NCBI GenBank assembly: GCA_015698045.1
Contig: BLAL01000315.1
Coordinates: 434,001-498,000, forward strand
Source: Rhizophagus clarus
Taxonomy: Eukaryota; Glomeromycota; Glomeromycetes; Glomerales; Glomeraceae
DNA length: 64,000 nt
Direction: 5' to 3'
Part shown: positions 34,413 through 47,439 of the stretch, piece after piece
How the letters are laid out: each line of letters begins with the position of its first letter
Numbering within the stretch: the first letter of the stretch is position 1
Notes under the pieces: generated by a model
Databases searched by the model: none
Seen by the model: the letters and a program-made list of their open reading frames with translations, nothing else
What the model was told of the DNA's origin: nothing
Position numbers and translations under genes: made by a program

Positions 34413-35008
34413 GTCAAATTATGGCTGCTGATGGAATACACCTTCTCATATAGTCAGACTTACGAATCTGATTAGGTATTAGTACCAAAGGACATAAACC
34501 AAATTGGTACAAATGGATAGAACATTATTGTATAATAAATATTGCAATGTCAAGAAAAGTTAAGTCAGAATTTATTATTAATAGACAATATTACATACAA
34601 GGTAGTAAGGTTTCTGAAAAAGTATTGAGGAAAAAGCAATGGGTAGCTTTTTATAGTGACAAGTTGGACTCTTCTCATTTTAGTCGTATATTATCTGATA
34701 ATCAAACTCCTATAATAGAACATTGGATACATAACATTAATGATGATTCCATTTCTCTATCGATACAAGCACCAGTATTAATTAAGTGTACTGGCTGTGA
34801 ATTAAAGGATATCCAACCAAGAAGTAAAAGGAAAACAGCTAATAATAGGTGCCTTCTATTTATTGATAAGAAAAAGACTATTAATGTTAAAGCGCAGTCT
34901 ATACAAGACACGTATATATTGGATTCTTCAGTATTTGAATATATAGCTATGATAGAAAATAGAATTAAATACAGTACAACTAATTTATAAAAAGCATCAG
35001 TTAGAAGT

Positions 35009-35419
35009 ATGTTAGATTTTTTTCACCCCATACTTTTGTATAATCAACTCATAAACATACAAGATACAGTTAATAAAGATCAATCATCTTTAACAATATA
35101 CACAAATGGATCTTTTAAAAGACACTCAGATACTAGTGTAATGATGGGTAGTGTGTTTAAAATCATTGAAACTAATTCTATATTTCAATGCCAAATACAA
35201 GAGAACCCCTTAATATTGAAATTACAATATAGTATTTTGTGGATACTTTTTATTAAGTTGATTAGATTTAAAAATTTAATCGTAACATTACAAAAAGTGA
35301 AAGCTCATGACTCTGATGATCATAGTAATGTTGTGGACAAATTAGCTAAAGAAGCATGTAGTAAAGAATGTTTGGTAATTGATTCTAAATTACTTGCTTA
35401 TAATGGTGCAATATGTTAG
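35009..35419 (+). pseudogene. LINE RNase H domain, catalytically damaged
   Basis: The frame reads SLTIYTNGSFKRHSD where active RNases H have a TDGS motif, so the first catalytic Asp is Asn. The usual Glu helix is replaced by NPLILKLQYSILW. The last part (VKAHDSDDHSNVVDKLAKEA) keeps the His/Asn/Asp pattern. It would degrade RNA in RNA/DNA hybrids if active. It belongs to the decayed LINE. Confidence 0.75.
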
Positions 35420-36453
35420 AATCACAAGCCTATAGAAAGAAATATCACACTTATGGTTAAAGACATTAAAGAGACACAATACATTGAATAATTTTTAACA
35501 TTAAATAGGAACAGATATTTTACTTCACCATCTGATTTAGAATCATTCGATTGGTCACTTACTTTTAGATATATCAAAGATAAATACGATGAGACATCTG
35601 CATTTGATTCCAGATTTAACTCTTTTAAAATAAAACTACATACTGAAGAACTACCTACTCAAGATAATTTATGTAAGCGATCACTATCAGTTTACATTAG
35701 CAGTTAGAGATGTGCACTATGTAATACTGAACTAGAAACTTATTAATACTTATGGTCATATTTTGCTACACAAAATACGAGAGCAAAGATAGTTCATAAT
35801 TCTAAAGATCAATTATTTAAGTTGATTTTTCCGTTTATACAGGATAAGATTAATATTGATCACAAGGATATTTTCACCAATATAAACAATCTTGATTGTT
35901 GGAACTCCTTTAACATTGGAATATTATGCTTAGTCAAAGGAATCATACCTAAAAGTTTCAGTGAATTTTTAAAAGAGTTAAAAATTCCTGAACAAAGTAT
36001 GTATAAAATCACGAGAGAAGTTATTGATATATTAGTTCTCCAGTTTAAACATTTGATTTGGGAATATCGCAATGTTCATCAAGTCAAATTAGAACAATCA
36101 CGTGGTATATATTCTTGGAAGAAAAAATTAAAGTCTGTGAGAATTAAAGATAATAATAGAACTAAATGTTTAAATAATATATTTAGTAAGTATAAAGTAT
36201 GGATAGACAGGTATTTCAATATGGATGGTCATTGGTCAAATTTTTAAGTTTTTCATAACTTATGTCACTATTGACTTATGGTGACTAGTCGGCTGTATTC
36301 CTTTAGGAGCAGTAGCATAGATAATATAATTAATAGAAAACTATTTTATTGATAGTCTATATTTATGTAGATTTTAATGTATTTCTTAACATTTGTATTA
36401 TCAAGCACAACTCACCATGTTGATAATAAATAAAAAAAAAAAAAAAAAAAAAA

Positions 36454-39400
36454 TAAATTGATTTATATATTGTCTTATTTTTTCTAATGCTATTGACCAT
36501 TGTTCATTATGCTTAAGAATTTTCCTTCCTTTCAGATCATATATTCCATCTTCTGCTTGTAATGTTGAAAAATTAAATAATTTTTATTAGCATAATAGTT
36601 TTATTTTAATAATATATAATTTAAATATAAAAAGTTATATTAAAATTTATTATTTAAATTTTAAATTCTTGTTATTTAAAAATTAAACTATATTACAAAT
36701 AATAAAAAATAGAAATTTTAAATTAAAAAGCAATATATTATTAATTGATTAATAATTACATATTTTATTTATATGATGTTATTATTAGTATATAATTAAT
36801 AATCATTCATAGATCATATTTAGCAGAGCTGAGTGGATTTTGTATTTTGTATATAATATTTTTAGTTAAATATTTTACAATAAAACAACATAATCTTTAA
36901 ATTAAAAAAAAAAAGGTATATAATTAATAATTTTCATTTAAGGTAATTTCATTTAGATAATATTACTTGATTGATTTTTTAATTTAATTATTTTGAAATA
37001 AATGATATAATCTAATAGGTAATATTACTTGATTAATTTAATTTTTAGTATAATTAAAAATTGTTTTTTTTTTTAGGATAATTAAAAATATACAGGTATG
37101 TTCTTTTTTTCTTCTTTTGTTTTTACTTTTTTTTCTTATTTTTAATTTTTTTTTTTTTTTCTTTTTAAATCAAAATTTTTTGGTTTCACATTAAAATAAA
37201 ATATATTATTTTTTGTTCTTCTTTATTTTATTTTATTTTTCTTTTTATTTCTTATTTCTCTCTTTTTTTTTAAATCTAATTTCTTTTAGTTTTGTATTAA
37301 ATAAAAATATATTATTTCTTTTTTTTCTTCTTCTTTTATTTCTATTTTATTTTTTTCTTCTTGTTCTAATTCTTTTTTTTTTAAGTCTTAATTTTGCAAA
37401 TAAGATATAACATTTTTTTTCTTATTTTTTTTCAATTTTATTTTTTTATTTCATTTTTACTAATTTATTTTTTCTTTTTTTTTATAGCTTATTTTTTATT
37501 AATTTGTTTCTCTTTCTTTATATTTTTATTTTTTTTTTTTTCTTTTTATTTTTACTTTTTTTTTCTTTCACTTTCATAATTATTTATTCTCATTACTATT
37601 TCATCCTTATTATTATTTGATTTTTATTATTATTTGATTTTTATTAATATTTATTTTATTATCTTTTTTGGATACATACAAATTTAATAGGATCATAAAA
37701 GTAGAAAATTTTTTAATGAAATATTAGAAATATTTTATTTTTATTTAAGTAAAAAAAAATTTTTTTATTTCAATAAACATAACTAATTATTCTTTTTTCT
37801 TTTTTATTTAGAGTATTTTTTTAAGTCTTTCTAAAAATGAGAAGCTAGTAAATAAAAAAAATTACTTATTTTTTTTATTTTAATGAATATTATTAACTAC
37901 TCATTTTATTTTTCTTTTTTTTAGATTTATTTTTAAATCTTTAAATATAAGAAGTCAGTAAAATAAACATTTATACTAAATGTTTATTTTTTTTCTTTTT
38001 TTAGATGTAAGATGAAATTGGTTTCTTTTATATAAGTCTAGGTATCTTAAAAGTCTTTATTATTTTTTTAATAATTAAAGATTAATAACCTAATAGGTAT
38101 AAGTCATATAACAAATCTCAATGTAACTAATATTATTAATAGAATTAATTTATAGTAATTATTAATGGAATTAATTTATAGCAAATTAAAAAAAAAAAAA
38201 AAAATATTATAAAAATTGTAATAAGTTGATTAGGACTTAAACTATATATAAATAGGAATTAAGTTTACTTATTGATCATATAAAATCTTTAAAAAATTGC
38301 TTATTTTAAAAGTATTTTTACAAATTTCTTATCCTATATATTCCTGTTTTTAAAAAAATCTATTGATTAAATTTTGATGAAATTTATATTATTAGATTTA
38401 TTTCAATAAAATGAATCTAATGATATAAATTTTATTTTGATAACATTAATATTGACTATATTATAAATTAAAAAATTTATTATATATTATATCTAATCTA
38501 AATAAGAGATATTCAAAATTCTAGTTGGCCATTAAACTTCAAGATATCTGAATATTTAAAATTCAAAAAAAATTTGGAAAATCTTTTTATATCTATTTAA
38601 TAAACTTGTATTAATCCACTAAATATACATATATATATCTATTGTAATAAATATAAATTACAAAACTTAATTATAATACAATTGATATATATAAAAAATT
38701 ATCAATATGAATCAAATATAAATTCAATATAAATAATAAAATTTGATTAAAATTAATAAAATTTTACCAGAATTATTAATACAAATTAAACACAAATTAA
38801 ATTGCATCAAATCAATCTTCATATATTACATAAATAACAATAAAAATAATAAATCATTTATTATACCTGTGAAATTAATTACCTAAGTGATATCATCTAA
38901 TATGATCTTCATCCCAAATGCATCTTATTTTTCATTTATTTCTTTTCATATCTACTCAAATAAGATACCATGATTAGATGCAAAAAATAAGGTATTATTT
39001 ATTTATTAATATTATTTGTTTTATTTTATTATATATTAAAAATTTTTAAAAATAAAAAAAAATTTTTTTTTTAATATCAGAAAATTTTTTATAATATAAA
39101 CTTAAATTTATATAAACTTATACAAATTTATATGAATAAATTTGCATTAATCAGTTATTAATCAGTAATATTTAATTACAATCATGATATTTAATATTTA
39201 ATTTAAAAACAATTAGATAAGTATATATAATATCAAATATCATTATTACCTGTATAATTTTTATATAAATCTATTGATTTTCAAGATTTTTAATTTGCTT
39301 AAGATTTTAATTCCTTTAAGTTTCAATTATTTAGTTTGGTTCTAATTCCTGATATAATTTAATACAGTAGTAATAATAAAAGTGCAATTATAAAAATTAC

Positions 39401-39700
39401 TATGTAACAATAAGTATACTATAACAGATAAAATATACTAAACACTCATTATATAGAAGACGCAAAAGTAATTCCGATTTCAATTTAACAAATTACATTA
39501 TAAAATCAAATCATTGTTTAGTCTTTTGGGTTCAACCTCCTTATATTATATAATAAATTCTTATCATGCGATCTTTCACTTGAGGATATTTACTATATTC
39601 AGTATAAAAAAACGCATCGCACCAATTAATTTTAAATTTTCTATTAATCTAAGCTTATTTTAATTGAACATTTTTAGGCAAACAATTAAAAAAAAAAAAC
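36454..39700. other. Gene-free AT-rich and pyrimidine-rich stretch
   Basis: From 37080 to 37570 the plus strand is almost pure T/C with TTTATTTCT-like words; the rest is AT-rich. Frames of 60-65 codons here are poly-Phe/Leu artefacts. No exon, RNA gene or tandem unit with a clear period was found. Confidence 0.6.
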
Positions 39701-39806
39701 GTTTTAAAAACCTTTATCAGACTCGATTTTCAGTGATTTCACCAAAAGTATAAATAAAACATGATTTTCCGTAAGCGTTCTATGACTTTTTCTTTTAAAA
39801 GAAATT

Positions 39807-41454
39807 ATGATAATGAATTTTTTGAGAATTTTGTCATCTAAATATGAGAAGCTTCTTGAAGAAGAAGACGGTGATGTAACAATCATTGTTGGAGAAGAAA
39901 TTAATCAAGTTCCAAAAACATTTAAAGCACATTCGTTAATACTTAAAACGCAATGTCCTTGGTTTAAAATAGCTTTATCAAAAGATTGGGCAAGAAAAGG
40001 GGAAGAAACTATCGTTATACACAAACCAAATATTTCTGCTTCTACCTTTGAAATTATTCTCAGGTGAGTCTTTTATTTATATATTTTTATTTAATTATAA
40101 GTGAATTTTCTTTAATGTCTTTTTTATATATAGATACTTGTATTGTGGTATAATATCGACGTCACATTCAGGGAAGCAAATCCTTGATATTTTGATAGCA
40201 GCAGATGAATTGAATCTAAATGAGATTTTTAAACATTTGCAAGATACTCTTTTAAAATCTCATTATGAATGGTTGCAAAGTAATTTTTTCTATATTTATG
40301 AAATAATTACAAAGCATCAAGAATTTAAAATATTACAAGAATACTTTCAAGAAGTTATTACCTGCAAGCCAGATATCTTGTTTTATTCACGAGATTTCGT
40401 TAAAATGGATAAAGATCTATTAATTAATTTGTTAAAACGTGATAATTTAGTTATGAGTGAAATTGATGTTTGGCGTAAGATGATTGATTGGGGAATTGAA
40501 AATTCAAAAATATCTAAACCAATTAGTAATTGGGACAAAGAAGATTTTGTCAAGTTAAAATCCATTTTAGATCAATGCATTATATCAATTAGATTCAACA
40601 ATATCTCGTCGAATGATTTTTATTTTGAAGTTAGACCATATGAAAAAATTCTCTCAGAACAGATGAAAGAAGATTTAATTCGATATCATTTGACATCATC
40701 GTTTCCACGTCAAGAATACAGTTGGTTACCTCCAAGAAAAGGAGTTATTGATTCTAACTTGATAACATCTTTAAATGCAACAACTTTAGTAAAATCTATT
40801 ATTAAAAAAGCAGATCAAAATTATTATAGATTTGCTGAAATTCCTTACGAATTTCGATTATTGTTACGTGGAAGTCAAGATGGATTTAATCACGCAATTT
40901 TTCAATCAAAATGTATTGATAAGGGACCAACTATAGTGGTAATGAGAATATCTGGTTCAAGGCAAATTATTGGTGGTTATAATCCTGCAACATGGAAAAT
41001 TAGTAAAGGGCAAAGTTTTGGGGCTAGATTCACCAATTGTACGGATAGTTTTATATTTTCTTTTAATGATGTGCCAGAAAAGAGTAATATCATTTCTCCT
41101 ATAAGAGATAGTAAAAATGCAATTAGGTATTTATCAAATGGATTTACCGGACCTGTATTCGGTGATGGAGATTTAGTTGTGACTGGAGAAAATTTCAAAA
41201 CTGGCAGGTCATGTTATTGTAAAAAAGCCTCTTACCAAGAATCTGTTATGGATTCTACTGAAAATTTTTCTGTGGATGAATATGAAGTATTTGAACTTAT
41301 TAAAAAACAAGAACCTCTTAATGTTTCTCCTATTCCTACTTTTAGTTTCCAGTTAGTACTCAGCCTGCTGCAAGTGGTTTTGGTTTTGGTGGTTTTGGAA
41401 GATAAAAATCTGAAATATTTTATTTTTTTCTTAGACATGTTGTCGATAATATAA
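39807..41454 (+). CDS. BTB-BACK-TLDc domain protein 1, about 525 aa
   Basis: Exon 1 39807-40063 and exon 2 40134-41454 (GTGAGT/TATATAG) join in phase. The BTB/POZ domain (residues about 20-120) shows DVTIIVGEEINQVPKTFKAH and CPWFKIALSKDW. A BACK-like helical region follows (DILFYSRDFVKMDKDLLINL). The TLDc domain lies near residues 290-440, with RQIIGGYNPATWK and DSFIFSFND. BTB mediates dimerisation or binding to Cullin-3; TLDc is linked to oxidative-stress resistance and V-ATPase regulation. Such genes are greatly expanded in arbuscular mycorrhizal fungi. Start: ATG 39807, with another ATG two codons later. The last 35 residues look frameshifted: another frame encodes STQPAASGFGFGGFGR followed by a stop. 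Related to the gene at 48.9-50.6 kb. Confidence 0.88.
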
Positions 41455-41915
41455 TATTAAATAGTATAAATAATAGTAATAATGATTTGTGATTTTTAAT
41501 CAGATGTGTATGCGTAATATTTACGATTTCAATAAAATTGGTCTTTTGCATAATAATATTAGATGAGTAGTGTTAAATATAATATAAATAAAAAAAAACC
41601 AATCCCCCTGAACTGGACGAGATTTAAATACAATTAAAATCAAGAAATTTGTAATTCAAAGGGAAATCGATAAGCATAGAATTATAAGAATTATTAAATA
41701 TAAAGATGATAGCATAAAATTTGACTTTCTTTTACCAAGAAAAGCTTATGAAAAAAGAATTTACACAAGAAAAAAAAGACAAATATAATTTTTTTTTTTT
41801 TTGATAAATGTACAGTATTAAATATATATATATATAGAAAAAGATTGGAGAAATAAAATAAATTTTATTAATATGTAATGAATGAATTAATTGCGTGTAT
41901 TAATAGTAAAATGAA
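41455..41915. other. Intergenic spacer between convergent genes
   Basis: AT-rich, includes a T-run at 41789-41803 and (TA)n near 41824-41836. No feature beyond probable 3' ends of both neighbours. Confidence 0.4.
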
Positions 41916-43271
41916 TTATTCCGGTTTTCTACTTCGTTTCATATATCCATCATGGCGCGAGACGTAATAATCCATGATAGCTTTAATTACAAGGTCTGAG
42001 TTTTCTCTATTGATACGCTTTCTGTCAAGATATTTATTTAAATCAGGATAGAAAGTATCGTAGACCCATTCATTAATTTTACTCCATGTTAATTTACCAG
42101 CTTTGATTTTATTATACTTTTGACTTGATTCAACCAAATTAATTAATGCAGCCTAATAATTAATTAAATGTAAATTAGAATAGAGAATAAAAAGTTTTTA
42201 TAAAAAAAAAATTTTTTACTCTACCTTAATAAGTCTTATATTCTCCCATTCACTCATATTTAAGTCTTTATTCTTAGCTTTGTTATTCAACGCGTAAGTG
42301 CTAAATCGGTCAAATCCAACAGGTATAAGCGAATCTGTATTTGTGGGGTTTCTAGAATGCTGGGAATTGGTAGTACGTGAGTCATTTCCTGTACCGTTTC
42401 TTCGTACGGGATTGGAACCGCTATTAACAACTATAGATCGATTGGTGACGGCACGAATATTATTATTCGTACTGCCTCTCTGCTGCATTGTGGAGCTATC
42501 ATTTTGTATTTCAACTCTAGAACGTTTTTGAGGATTAGCAAGAATTGAGTTATTTTCAACTCCTATAGGACGTTTTCTGGGGTTGGTAAGACGTGAGTTA
42601 TTTTCCGCACGATTGAGATTTTTTATTGTGGAGCTTCTACTCAAATTTCCAACTTCATTATCGTTCCTTTGTGTAGGATGGTGTGTTGTGGAATTTTTTT
42701 TAGTAACGTGCAAGCCATTTTCAACACTGACTGGATTTTCAATTTCCAAAGAACGTTTTTTAGAATTGATAGAACGTGAGTCATCAACAACTTCCATAGT
42801 ACGTTTAACAGGACGCGAGTTATAATCCGTACTGTTGAAATTGTGCATTGTGGAAATTCTTGAGCCTCCAACTTCTGTAGAACGGTTTTTAGAATTGGTA
42901 AGGCGCAAATTATTTTCAGGACTTTTGGAATTGTGCATTTTAGAACTTCTACCCGAATGCTCATATCTCTTAGTGTTAGAGGAGTAAGGGTTATTCTCTG
43001 TACTTCTTTGTATGTTATTGCGCATAACGGTATTTTCATTTCTCAAAGAATTATTCGTTACAGAACTTTTTTTGCCAAATTGTTCCTTACGTTCATTTTT
43101 AGAGGAATGCGAAGAAGGATAACGTAGAGAATCTGCGGAATTTTTTTGTCCTACATGATTTGTGGCATGCACAGGACGCATTAAAGATTGATGTTTAAGG
43201 AATGGCTTTCCTGCTACTAAATAATTGTTATTATTATTGCGCGATATAATCGGTCTGGTTGTTGAAATCAT
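41916..43271 (-). CDS. Unknown protein with Asn/Ser/Arg-rich repeats and a folded C-terminus, 427 aa
   Basis: Exon 1 43271-42225 and exon 2 42152-41916 join in phase (AAG|GTAGAG, TTATTAG|GC). The first 300 residues are low in complexity, with imperfect repeats of about 20-25 residues containing SxNNSRLTNPRKRPIGVEN-like words, alternating basic and Asn/Ser runs. The last 110 residues look folded (FDRFSTYALNNKAKNKDLNM, then LTWSKINEWVYDTFYPDLNK and NSDLVIKAIMDYYVSRHDGY). Arg/Lys clusters suggest a nuclear or nucleic-acid-binding protein, by inference. No family recognised. Its start region faces an AT-rich spacer of about 870 bp. Confidence 0.7.
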
Positions 43272-44144
43272 TTAAAGTATGAAGTTAGGTAAAGTGAAAA
43301 TTCTGGCTATTTATATCAGAGAATTTAGAAGTTTCTTGTTTTATCTAATATGGTAATTTAATGTAGTACAACGTGTACATCTTAATTTTAGTATAACGAA
43401 TTTATATTGCCATTAGTCACATGATTAAATTCACGAACTTGCGAGATATATAATATACTTATATAATAATAAATAATATAAATTAAACTATATATTATTG
43501 AAGCCATTATATTTAAAAATTAAAACATATAAAGTCTAAATAAATCTAAAATTAAAATATATCAAAAATATCAATAAATCAAATACCGGTAAATCAAATA
43601 TATTAAAATAAATAACATAAGTAGACAAAATAAGTAGATCAATTTGTGGCACAGCAATTTTCACGGCAAGCGCCGAGCTGAGCCAGTGCTGAACCACTTA
43701 TGGTAAAATTGATATTATTATTCAAGTTTTTCATGAACCAAAGGGTCGCAGCAGTATTCATTATCATCATTACTTAGCATCTCGCTTATTATACTTTTAA
43801 ATATTAATAAAAAGATAAAAAAGAATTAATTATCCCCGTATGCAAAAACTAATCTTTTTACGATTACTCGTATCAGATATTTATAATATTTATAAAATTT
43901 ATAATGTTTATCATGTTTATCATATTTATCATATTTATACGATTATTATGATTATTATGATTATTATGATTATTATGATTATTGTTAAATTTCTGTAAAA
44001 GTAAAAAAGCAATAAAAGCTAAAAGCTAAAAAGTAAACTACATACTAACATACGTATAAAGCAAATTGAAATCATTGACTAATCAAAAAAAAGAATTCTA
44101 TATATAAAACTACTTCAACCTTACTTTCGTAATATTATTTCAAA
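43272..44144. other. Intergenic spacer
   Basis: AT-rich with a (GATTATTAT)n microsatellite at 43938-43984 and a short ATAATATTTATAA cluster before it. Some higher-GC sequence occurs near 43645-43700 (CAGCAATTTTCACGGCAAGC), unexplained. Confidence 0.45.
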
Positions 44145-46184
44145 TCAAATTTTAATTTTGTTCATTTCTTCTGAAAGACTGGTATGTTGTTTGACTCTCT
44201 GAGTCAAAATTTGCTCAAATTTATCATCTTTAAAATCAACGTCATATAAAGGCGGCAAAATAAATTCATCTTTTATATTGATTCCAGAACTTTTCATATT
44301 ATTAAGAAATTTAATGACATCAACTTTTAGTTGATATTCATCAATTTCTTCCAAATCTTCCAATATTTTTATTGCTGCTGCTTCTACCTTTTCAGCTTTT
44401 GTCACGTGATTATGAATTTCAGCGCAAGAAAAATTTCCCAATCTCAGCTTACAAAAACTAAAATATATTTAAAAAAAAAGTTTTGAATTTAGCTTTTATT
44501 TTTATTATGTGTATTAAAATATAGAATAATTGATAAGAATATCTTACGTGAAATTATAAATCATTTTTGCTTTATCTAGATCATCGTTAGGTAAATATTG
44601 AGCGCTTTTTTCATAATTATTAATTGCTAGTTTAAGAATTTCAAAATCAGGTCCATCTTTAAGTTTGTTATTAAACCTTTTAAGTGCGACAAAACCCAAT
44701 CCATCGTAAGCTTTCGAGAAATGAGGAGCAGAATAACACATATATTCCATAGGTTCCGATTCACGTGAGATCGGATGAGTTTCACAACTGCTAATGATAT
44801 TTGTTGCTTCATTTTCAATGCGGTTTAGAATCTGGAGGTCATGCTTATATTCATATAATTTCATCAGTGCCTTTATCAAATGAGCTTGGAGACATCGTAT
44901 AAAAGTCGGTTTAAAAATTACTCCACGTTCTTGCGTAGATTTGTCACCAGGGTCAATTCTTCTAGCAGCGGTTATGAGATCGACGGATTTTTGAATATTT
45001 TCAACTCCTCCTTCCAAGTCTTCTACTGCACCTTCAGAAAATTTTACATTAAGGTAACCTGTATTAATTATAAATAAATATATATAATATATGTGTGTAT
45101 ATACAGTATATAAAATGAAAAAGATTTATATAATATAAAGTTATTTAAAAAGATATACCTAATAGAAAGTGAACACGAATATTGGCAGTAAGCTCCACTC
45201 TAACAGTATCCCATCCTTCACGTTGTTTTTTAATGCTATATTGTTGAATCGTTTCTTCAATCGACATAGTATCAGGATCCAAAGGTCGCTTGGTGACGTA
45301 TTCCATTAAGATGGCCCTTTTTATAAGTTCATTTACGTCATCCTCGAAATGAAAACATCTATCATCATTCATAATCCCGTTGGTAATATTTTCAATTCCG
45401 GATTTTAAAGCAAATGTATATGCAAGACCATCATGAACAAACATAAGCATTGGAGCGCTAAACGATGCTCTTATTTCATCTAAACCTTCCTCGAAAGCAT
45501 GACAAGCAATGGATAATCTGACCGACATTGAAGAATATAGCATTTGAATTTGGTTAGAAGTTTGTCGTTTTCGTTGTTTGTTAATTAGTTTTTCGACCCT
45601 TTTACGATCTTCTTTAGCCCCACCAATGTTTGGATCAAGTTGAAGTGATTTATTTAAAGCGTCTAAACATTCATCTATAAAAAAGAAAAAGGAAATAAAG
45701 AAAAATTTATTTACAATATACTCTTTTTTGCAATAAATAAATAAATAACAATACCGTAACGCTTCAAATGTTCAAGAGCATTCGCAATTCTATGATAACC
45801 ACGCGCAAAATTCGGTTCAATTTCAGTACTTTTTTTCCCATCAGCTAATGCTTCAACATAATCTCCTAACTATTGTAATTGAAAAAATCGATTATAAATT
45901 TTAATATCGATTATTTAGCTTTTACCGCAGTAAAGAAAATTTATATATTTAACCTTGACGCGAGTAATTGCCCGATTTGACCAGCTAAAATGGTCATTTG
46001 GAATTGCGTTTATTGCTTCAGTGTATTTTTGTAATGCTTCTTTATACTTTCCTAAAAAGGAATACAATATTTGAATATAACGAAAAATATACGATATTAA
46101 TAAGAAAAAAAAAGATATAACTTCCATACTTTTATTGAACAATTTATTTCCTTCCTCTCTTAAAACGTTTTTAATATCAGTCAT
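44145..46184 (-). CDS. TPR-repeat protein (N-terminal Hop/STI1-like TPR), 535 aa
   Basis: Six exons, 46184-46130, 46051-45954, 45869-45755, 45674-45159, 45058-44548 and 44457-44145, join with consistent phases to 535 residues. The first 100 residues form about three TPR units typical of the Hop/TTC4 style: NVLREEGNKLFNKRKYKEAL, then YTEAINAIPNDHFSWSNRAI, then GDYVEALADGKKSTEIEPNF. TPRs bind peptide tails of partners such as Hsp70/Hsp90. The remaining 400 residues are helical (for example ELIKRAILMEYVTKRPLDPD and IIKALMKLYEYKHDLQILNR-like text), without a known catalytic pattern. A co-chaperone or scaffold role is inferred. One donor (GTTAAA at 45953) is non-optimal. Divergent from the secreted-protein gene, 675 bp apart. 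Confidence 0.82.
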
Positions 46185-46859
46185 ATTCCTATTTTTTTGT
46201 AAAAAAAAAGAGAGAAAAAAGAAACAAAAATTAATTGGAAAAAAGTAAAATAGATAATTTTATATAAGTGATTTGATCATTGAATAATTTTTTTTTTTGT
46301 GACACGAAAATTTTTTCGCTTTTATATTTAGCAATTCAGATTGTTCACTAAACATTATCATAACTTCATGATAAATCAAGATCAACTATAGTCTAATTTT
46401 TTAATTTGATAAGGCTAAATCGCGTATACTATAACTAAATCGTTAAAAATATTCTTTTTATAGATAGTATTTTCATGAGTCATTACTCTTTATTTATATT
46501 TATTTATAATAATGATTTCAAAAAAATCAAGTCATTTTATATAATTATAATAATAAAGCTAACCTCGCAGTGATTGGTCTATATTGCACATTTCTTTTCT
46601 TATAATGATATGCAGTACTATAAAAGGACAATAATACTTCATTTGTAAAAAAAGGCTAGTTTAATTGAATTTACGAGTCAGATAAAACTCCTGATTCTCT
46701 GATTCGCCATAAATAATAAAATTATTATTTAAAAAAAATTCATTGTTAAAAATATACGAATTATGTGCTTTATTTGAACGGAAATAATGAATAATTTCTT
46801 ATAAAAAAAGCACAGGTTTTTTTATACAATAAACAACAAAGTATCGAAAAAAAAACAAA
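46185..46859. promoter_or_regulatory. Divergent intergenic region between TPR gene and secreted-protein gene
   Basis: AT-rich 675 bp. A TATA-like TTTTATACAATAAA lies at about 46820-46833, some 30 bp before ATG 46860, but this is close for a TATA plus leader, so its role is uncertain. No other element was defined. Confidence 0.3.
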
Positions 46860-47273
46860 ATGTTTTCCAGGAAAAATATTCCTCTTTTTTGCTATCTTAC
46901 TACATTCGCAATCCTTTCAATCCATCGTGCCTACGCCCATCCTGAACGGAAATCAACTACTGATGATGCTAAAATTACTGAAATTTCTCTCCTTGAACTT
47001 CCTGAAGCCGGAGAACTCTACGAAATGGTCCCTCAAGTGGTCGACAACGAGGAAAATCCTACCTCCGGTAATCCCGAAGCTTCTCAAATCTTACCTCCTG
47101 TGTATATCCACGGTGTCCCGTACATCTTCAAACACAAATTCTACTATCAACATAGAAGATGGCTTCCTAAAGCTTATATTAAAGGAAATTTTTATAAAAT
47201 GTGTTCCAATAATGCAAAATGTAAATTTATTGTCATAATGCAAAATAATGACAGTAGCAATGAAATTAGTTAA
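46860..47273 (+). CDS. Small secreted protein, 137 aa
   Basis: A single-exon frame from ATG 46860. The first 26 residues form a signal peptide: basic start (MFSRKNIP), hydrophobic core (LFCYLTTFAILSI), and a likely cleavage after AYA before HPERKS. The mature part has an acidic region (ELPEAGELYEMVPQ) and a Tyr/His/Lys-rich region (YIFKHKFYYQHRRW) with two cysteines (MCSNNAKCKF). No known domain. Small secreted proteins of mycorrhizal fungi are effector candidates; that is inference. A frame on the opposite strand overlapping the end is a shadow. Confidence 0.7.
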   Translation: MFSRKNIPLFCYLTTFAILSIHRAYAHPERKSTTDDAKITEISLLELPEAGELYEMVPQVVDNEENPTSGNPEASQILPPVYIHGVPYIFKHKFYYQHRRWLPKAYIKGNFYKMCSNNAKCKFIVIMQNNDSSNEIS

Positions 47274-47439
47274 ATACACGTATATAAGATAGAATGGTGG
47301 ATTTTCTTTACGAAATTTTTTTTTTGTATTAAAATGGAATAAAATTTTAAAATATAATAAATAATGAAATATCAAATTATTTTCGCGTTCTTTTGAAAAT
47401 ATTAAGTGATCAATTGTAGTATTTTAGTCTTAAAAACTC

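Larger units (their letters stand above)
31500..36453 (+). mobile_element. Decayed LINE (non-LTR retrotransposon), about 5 kb
   Basis: In order: an APE-type endonuclease remnant (31539-31960; IIIMGDFNASYDD, later FTDHSVVTVYF), a long linker, a reverse transcriptase (about 32700-33900; FQDLSKAYDRVD, then GIDQGKVISPLLWTIY and the catalytic AYMDDVSW), a C-terminal region, an RNase H domain remnant (35080-35370) and a basic tail ending at 36247, then a 3' untranslated part and an A-tract of about 22 at 36432-36453. At least ten in-frame stops (for example 31770, 31993, 32475, 32875) and a frameshift near 34411 mark it as dead. The 5' end is probably truncated within or before the endonuclease. 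It inserted next to the AT arrays. Confidence 0.85.

Noticed and set aside
37213..37579. Two Phe/Leu-rich frames
   Set aside because: They arise from a T/C-rich low-complexity tract.
42641..43039. 132-codon second minus-strand frame inside the low-complexity gene
   Set aside because: Alternate frame of the repeat region; the longer frame joins in phase to a second exon.
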